Positions 15,186 through 19,183 of a stretch of DNA of 19,183 nt are shown piece after piece. A model generated the notes under the pieces. That model saw only the letters and a list, made by a program, of their open reading frames with translations, did no database searches and had not been told where the DNA came from. Every line of letters starts with the position of its first letter. The stretch's first letter is position 1. The position numbers were made by a program, and so were the translations under genes. Origin of the DNA: Spirochaetales bacterium (GTDB taxonomy: Bacteria > Spirochaetota > Spirochaetia > Sphaerochaetales > Sphaerochaetaceae); NCBI GenBank assembly GCA_022771185.1, contig JALFCJ010000143.1:1-19183 (forward strand). Reading direction: 5' to 3'.

Positions 15186-15203
15186 TTAAAGAAGCATTAC
15201 TCC
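15173..15203. repeat. Inverted repeat, copy B of a dispersed hairpin sequence
   Basis: GAGTAATG (15173-15180) and CATTACTC (15195-15202) form a perfect 8-bp inverted repeat. It spans the last codons and stop (15186-15188) of the cysteine hydrolase gene. It resembles copy A at 1696-1726 in both arms and loop. It could act as a transcript-end hairpin for the minus-strand genes, though no T-tract follows. Confidence 0.55.
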
Positions 15204-15635
15204 TAGCTCTGTGAAAAGCTCTTTAGTCTTTTCAAATCTAGTTTGATTTATTACGCCTACACTGTCTAATGGCACCATGACTGAGAAGCCACACTCTATG
15301 GCCCCTTTGACACTTGCCTTTATACAGGAATTACCATCAACACCCATTATCTCCAATTCCTTAATACCCTTTGATTGTAGAAACGAAAGTAGCTTTAAAG
15401 ACGAAAAAACATTAGCTTCATTTTTATGGAAAACATTATCAGAAAGAACAGCAAGACCATCTGCAAACTCTTCCGTCAGAGTCCTGTTTCTTAGCCTTTT
15501 AGTATTCTTTATATAAACAATATTCCAATGATTCTTTTCCGCCTCCAGTATCCTCTCGTTGATTTTTGGCAAAAGATTATGATCATATCGGGAGATATAG
15601 GACTTCTGGATATCAATTACTAACAGCGCTTTCAT
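15186..15635 (-). CDS. Isochorismatase-like cysteine hydrolase
   Basis: A 149-residue cytosolic protein starting MKALLVIDIQ, the usual first strand of this superfamily (isochorismatase, nicotinamidase, ureidoglycolate-type amidohydrolases). The triad is visible as Asp8, Lys71 (FHKNEANVF) and Cys104 (DGNSCIKASVKGA), with GVD preceding where the family has its cis-peptide turn. It is shorter than typical nicotinamidases (about 180-210), and no metal-binding cluster is evident, so nicotinamidase is unlikely; the substrate is unknown. The start at 15635 is chosen on homology. An ATG at 15662 overlapping the kinase stop would add nine residues, and neither start has a good ribosome site. It begins 11 nt after the kinase stop, so co-transcription is likely. 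Confidence 0.75.
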   Translation of the reverse strand: MKALLVIDIQKSYISRYDHNLLPKINERILEAEKNHWNIVYIKNTKRLRNRTLTEEFADGLAVLSDNVFHKNEANVFSSLKLLSFLQSKGIKELEIMGVDGNSCIKASVKGAIECGFSVMVPLDSVGVINQTRFEKTKELFTELGVMLL

Positions 15636-15646
15636 ATTTAGAATAC

Positions 15647-17812
15647 TTAAAGATGCAGACATTTATTAAGAGTTGAAATCAATAACGCCATATCAATCGG
15701 CTTCGACAAATGCCCGTTCATTCCCGATTGATAAGCTTTCTCCTTATCTTCCTCAAAGACATTGGCTGTCATGGCGATTACAGGGATCATTCTCTTATCT
15801 TTATCTTGGAATCTTCTAATAGTTCTTGTAGCTTCATAACCGTCCATAACAGGCATTTGTACATCCATTAAGACTAAGTCATAATATCCCGCACTGTGAG
15901 ATAGAAGCGCATTTACACACTCTTCTCCGTTGGTGACAACTTCTGTAGAAATGCCTACCTCTCTAAGCATCTCAGATGCTATCTCGCTATTTATCTCATT
16001 GTCTTCTGCAAGAAGCACTCTTTTTCCCTCAAGTGAAATCTCAGGAAGTTTTTCTTCTTTCTTTTCGATCACTTTATTTTCAAAACGCTTAAAAGTGAGG
16101 AATACAGTCACTGTGGTGCCTTTCCCCTGTTCACTCTCGATTTCTATCTTTCCCCCCATAGCGTCAACCAGTCTCTTGGTTATTGTCATACCCAGTCCGG
16201 TGCCCGAGACCCCACTGAGAGTGGCGTTACGCTCTCTAGAGAAGGAATTGAAAACATAAGGCAGGAACTCCTTCGATATTCCGATACCGTTATCTCTTAT
16301 GACAAATGTGAAGTCAGAAAGATCTCCATCTCCCTTTATTTCTTCATGGACACTGAGAGTGACTTTTCCGCCGCCTGGAGTATATTTCACAGCATTACTT
16401 AGAATATTGAGAAGGATTTTCTGCACTTTCACTTTGTCGCATAGAATCGTAGTATGACAAGCATTGCCCGATGCTTCAAATGAGAGTCCCTTCTCTTTTG
16501 CGCTCTCATTTACAGAAACAACCACTTCATTCATCATATCCTGGCATAGACATGGATTGAGGGAGAGGTCAATCTTCCCGCTCTCAATCTTCGCCATATC
16601 CAAAACATCACCTATCAAGCCCAAAAGCTGATTGCCGCAGATTTGGATCTTATCTATATAATCTTCCAAGACTTCCTTATCATCCAAATGCTTCTTCGCA
16701 AGCTCTGAGTAACCAATGACCGCGTTAAGTGGTGTCCTTATATCATGGGACATATTGAAAAGGAAGTAGCTCTTTCCCTTATTGGCTTCCTCAGCTTCCG
16801 CCAAGGCAGACATAAGCCTTCTATTGTACTCGGTCCTCTCCTCTTCTATTTTCGTTATGTCTCTTACTCCTACATAGATTTTGACGCCTTCAGGATCTTG
16901 AGTGCTAAAAGTAAACTTACCTTGATATCGTCTTCTCTCTCCATCGATGATTACGTCGTATTCTATGGAAACCTCATTTCCAGATTTCTTAAAGTAATTC
17001 ATGAGAGAATCAAACTCTACAGTTTCCAAGAATCTAGCCCTGTCTTCGGGAGCAACAATTTTTTCTGCGTATTCTTTTATATTTTCATCATATGTTTTGT
17101 CTTTACCAGTCCATTTTGGACGAGGGCCATTAGAGAGAAAGAACACTTTCTCGATTCTTGTCCTTACATCGACCACAACAAGAAAAACAAAGTCTTCTGT
17201 AACAGCGGACAGTATTCTATCGATAGTCTTTTTGTTTTTATTTTCAGCGAAAGGCTCCCTATTGAAAGTATATATAGCCATCCCGACTATAAAGGTAATA
17301 AACAGAATGGCAACATATATCATGTTCCTCACTACAAGCGAGATTCCCTTTTCCTGGGAGGAAACGAGATAGCTTGAAGAAATATAATAAATAATCTCAA
17401 GCCCTGTCTTTTCAAGTCTGAAAGAAAGAGCTATGTCACCTCTAGATGCGCTACCCTTCTCCCAAGTCCACTTTCCAGGAAGAGAGATTGAAACACTGGA
17501 AAGGAGAGGGTTATCAGGATCAAAAAGAGATGAGAGATCTATGACCTCCTCGTCTTTTCCGAGACTACATTTTATAAAACCTTCCTCAAATACATAATCA
17601 CAAGAAGAATCACTACAAAGATTAGAAATTCTATCATCTATGGCTCTTGTTTCACTTTTCAAAAAAGCGGAGGCCATAGAAATGGCGCCTTGGCTTACAT
17701 TATTTCTGACATTACTTCCAAGTCTCAGGGCAAAGAAAATATAAAAGAAAAAGAAGAGAATAACTGCAGAAATAAACACAATCCAATTCTTCATCTTTTG
17801 TTTAATCTTCAT
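15647..17812 (-). CDS. Membrane hybrid sensor histidine kinase with receiver domain
   Basis: A 721-residue inner-membrane signalling protein. In order: TM1 about 9-31; an extracytoplasmic region about 32-160 with three Cys (66, 71, 82); TM2 about 163-183; a PAS-like domain about 195-322; HisKA with the phosphorylated His356 in SHDIRTP; HATPase_c with N-box near 464-477, G1 DNGIGIS 507-513 and G2 GTGLGMT 537-543; and a receiver domain from about 598 with Glu603/Asp604, phosphoacceptor Asp650 and Lys704. No HPt or DNA-binding output is attached and none is encoded nearby, so the phosphate must pass to a partner elsewhere or the receiver tunes the kinase. GAGGG about eight bases upstream supports the ATG at 17812. 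The cysteine hydrolase follows directly, which hints at, but does not show, a shared role. Confidence 0.93.
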   Translation of the reverse strand: MKIKQKMKNWIVFISAVILFFFFYIFFALRLGSNVRNNVSQGAISMASAFLKSETRAIDDRISNLCSDSSCDYVFEEGFIKCSLGKDEEVIDLSSLFDPDNPLLSSVSISLPGKWTWEKGSASRGDIALSFRLEKTGLEIIYYISSSYLVSSQEKGISLVVRNMIYVAILFITFIVGMAIYTFNREPFAENKNKKTIDRILSAVTEDFVFLVVVDVRTRIEKVFFLSNGPRPKWTGKDKTYDENIKEYAEKIVAPEDRARFLETVEFDSLMNYFKKSGNEVSIEYDVIIDGERRRYQGKFTFSTQDPEGVKIYVGVRDITKIEEERTEYNRRLMSALAEAEEANKGKSYFLFNMSHDIRTPLNAVIGYSELAKKHLDDKEVLEDYIDKIQICGNQLLGLIGDVLDMAKIESGKIDLSLNPCLCQDMMNEVVVSVNESAKEKGLSFEASGNACHTTILCDKVKVQKILLNILSNAVKYTPGGGKVTLSVHEEIKGDGDLSDFTFVIRDNGIGISKEFLPYVFNSFSRERNATLSGVSGTGLGMTITKRLVDAMGGKIEIESEQGKGTTVTVFLTFKRFENKVIEKKEEKLPEISLEGKRVLLAEDNEINSEIASEMLREVGISTEVVTNGEECVNALLSHSAGYYDLVLMDVQMPVMDGYEATRTIRRFQDKDKRMIPVIAMTANVFEEDKEKAYQSGMNGHLSKPIDMALLISTLNKCLHL

Positions 17813-18123
17813 TTTCCATTCCCTCTATCTTGATTCTACACAACTATAGCGGTAATTGCATGTAAAATAAGAGGCAATAGGCAATAATACTTTTGTGTAT
17901 GCGACTTCGGACCTCAACTAGCAATAATCTAAAGAAAGATTAATACACCTACATACCAGTAGATTTCATATTTATGATTATCAGAAGCTGAGTAATCACA
18001 TGTTTCTACTCTTACTCTTTATTTCTACATTTTCTCAATTATTGTATATTTTTATTTTGTTTCATTCTACAATAAAATAAGAATCACAAATAGAAATCAA
18101 TTTGATAATCAAAGGAGGCATCT
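17813..18123. other. 311-bp AT-rich divergent intergenic region
   Basis: It separates the starts of the histidine kinase (minus) and the YwaF-like gene (plus). No gene or RNA was recognised. Small dyads are present: TAATCT-N6-AGATTA at 17925-17942 and GAGTAA/TTACTC at 17990-18017, the latter faintly recalling the dispersed hairpin repeat. A TACAAT box at 18068-18073 could be a -10 for the downstream gene, but no good -35 stands 17 bp before it. Confidence 0.5.
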
Positions 18124-18900
18124 GTGTTCATTTTTGCAGAATGGTCCCATAAACTTCAATCTATGGGACTTGTCCATATTATTGGAATTGTTTCAGCTGT
18201 TATTTTTGGCATTGCTGGAGGAATCCTAGCCAAGAAGACAAAAAAACCGGAAAAAGTTTATGCAGTAACTGGAATTTCGTTTATCGTATTGGAGTTATTA
18301 AAACTTATCTTCATGATCACCACTACTGGAACATATCCTTTGGAAAAGATTCCATTTCAGATCTGTACTGTAGAGCTCTTCTTTTTGTGGGCTGTTCCAC
18401 TTGTTAAGAATGAAAAAATCAAAAAAGGGATGATCGCTTATACAATCATCGGTCTCATAGCTGCAGTGTTCTATTATGTAAAACCATCTACAGTTCTTAA
18501 CTCCAACTATATTTTCCTTAGTCTCCAGGCTATGCTTTGGCATGATATCGTCATCATGATCGGAGTATTCTCAATCGTTCATTTCAACATCTATGGTAAG
18601 AAAGGAAAGGGATACATCATCGATGGTTATGTTTTCTGGCTGGCTTTGACAGTGCTTGCAGTTATTTTGGATGTAATACTATCCAAGACATTGCCAGAAG
18701 CAAACATTAACTTTTTCTATCTTTCTCCCGTTCAGGAAAGCGTAATGTACCCGGTTTTGAATATTTTGTTTAAGAAACCAAGTCCATATCTACTCTTTGT
18801 CTTGAGCTTTATTATCTACTATTCCTTGGGTGTTGCAGCTCTCTATGGCATTTTGACGGGAATAGAGGCTTTAAAAGGAAAGAAGAATAAAGAACAATGA
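18124..18900 (+). CDS. YwaF/TMEM164-like integral membrane protein
   Basis: A 258-residue protein with about six or seven membrane helices (roughly 15-36, 47-68, 78-94, 101-118, 133-154, 166-186, 221-246). The start is GTG: a perfect AGGAGG at 18113-18118 lies five bases before it and no ATG competes. The block PFQICTVELFF around Cys81 and a membrane His140 (MLWHD) resemble the YwaF family, related to animal TMEM164, in which a Cys and a His about 58 residues apart are reported as catalytic in acyl transfer. Here the spacing is 59. The C-terminal tail is Lys-rich and presumably cytoplasmic. Function in bacteria is not established; lipid acyl transfer is an inference. An exported protein gene follows 25 nt later, likely in the same operon. 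Confidence 0.7.
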   Translation: MFIFAEWSHKLQSMGLVHIIGIVSAVIFGIAGGILAKKTKKPEKVYAVTGISFIVLELLKLIFMITTTGTYPLEKIPFQICTVELFFLWAVPLVKNEKIKKGMIAYTIIGLIAAVFYYVKPSTVLNSNYIFLSLQAMLWHDIVIMIGVFSIVHFNIYGKKGKGYIIDGYVFWLALTVLAVILDVILSKTLPEANINFFYLSPVQESVMYPVLNILFKKPSPYLLFVLSFIIYYSLGVAALYGILTGIEALKGKKNKEQ

Positions 18901-18925
18901 CTTTATACTTAGGTAAGGATGTCTC

Positions 18926-19183
18926 ATGAAAAGAAAAATTACGTTGCTTTCATTTTTGGTATTCTCTTGTTCTCTTCTATTCTCTCTCCCCCTCATTGGC
19001 TTTAAAGAAGGTGAGAATTACATACCCAATGGTTTTTCAATGGGAATGGGCAATGACACTTTCGCCATCGGAGGTCTCAGCTATAATTATGACGACCAGC
19101 TGTCATTTTCAGAGCACTTCTCCCTTTCAGCACCTGCATATGAAATAAAAGTAAATATGCTTGCATTCACAAATAGAGGATGG
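18926..19183 (+). CDS. Exported protein of unknown family (cut by window end)
   Basis: Eighty-six codons are open from the ATG at 18926 to the window edge, preceded by TAAGGAT. The first 25 residues (MKRKITLLSFLVFSCSLLFSLP) are a signal sequence; a lipobox-like V-F-S-C occurs at 12-15 but hydrophobic residues continue past the Cys, so an ordinary signal peptidase I site is at least as likely. The visible mature part (NGFSMGMGNDTFAIGG, YNYDDQLSF, FTNRGW) alternates polar and aromatic residues like outer-membrane beta strands. A barrel such as an LpxR/DUF2219-like protein is possible, but too little is present to assign it. The short 25-nt gap suggests co-transcription with the YwaF-like gene. 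Confidence 0.7.
   Translation, partial: MKRKITLLSFLVFSCSLLFSLPLIGFKEGENYIPNGFSMGMGNDTFAIGGLSYNYDDQLSFSEHFSLSAPAYEIKVNMLAFTNRGW

Noticed and set aside
16745..17377. 210-codon plus-strand frame
   Set aside because: Fully antisense to the histidine kinase, whose domains are intact through the same stretch; no ribosome site or family resemblance.

Overview
The window looks like chromosomal DNA of an AT-rich, outer-membrane-bearing bacterium. My best guess is a spirochaete of the Sphaerochaeta/Treponema kind, at moderate confidence. The grounds are a relaxed lipobox (F-S-S-C), a beta-barrel protein ending in Phe, a fused E1 alpha/beta 2-oxoacid dehydrogenase, clostridial-type glutamate dehydrogenase, and an Rpn/PD-(D/E)XK transposase-like gene. 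No rRNA, tRNA, CRISPR array, phage module or obvious defence island was seen.

Layout. 1-1630 (minus): 3'-truncated gene for a fused E1 alpha-beta subunit of a pyruvate/acetoin-type dehydrogenase. It is divergent from a compact purine salvage operon (1781-5031, plus): hpt, purA, purB, which together convert hypoxanthine to AMP. 5178-8087 (plus): a SASA-type carbohydrate esterase lipoprotein followed by a Wzi-like outer-membrane beta-barrel, a plausible surface-polysaccharide pair. 8248-10000 (minus): a TRIC/UPF0126 channel gene overlapping an AlaX-type alanyl-tRNA editing gene. 10323-11660 (plus): gdhA, behind an AT-rich 322-bp leader with several operator-like repeats. 11775-12362: a charged protein of unknown function. 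12521-13528: an Rpn family nuclease/transposase gene with distinct codon use. 13595-17812 (minus): malic enzyme, an isochorismatase-like cysteine hydrolase, and a membrane hybrid histidine kinase. 18124-19183 (plus): a YwaF/TMEM164-like membrane protein starting at GTG, then a truncated exported protein.

Most of the window is core metabolism: purine salvage, ammonia assimilation, malate/pyruvate and acetyl-CoA supply. I found no clear new multi-gene system. The parts most worth a second look are (i) the repeat-rich gdhA upstream region, (ii) a 30-bp hairpin sequence present twice, 13.5 kb apart, (iii) a non-canonical IMP-site residue in PurA, (iv) the foreign-looking Rpn gene, (v) the unexplained 286-bp spacer upstream of the malic enzyme gene, and (vi) the esterase/Wzi-like surface pair.
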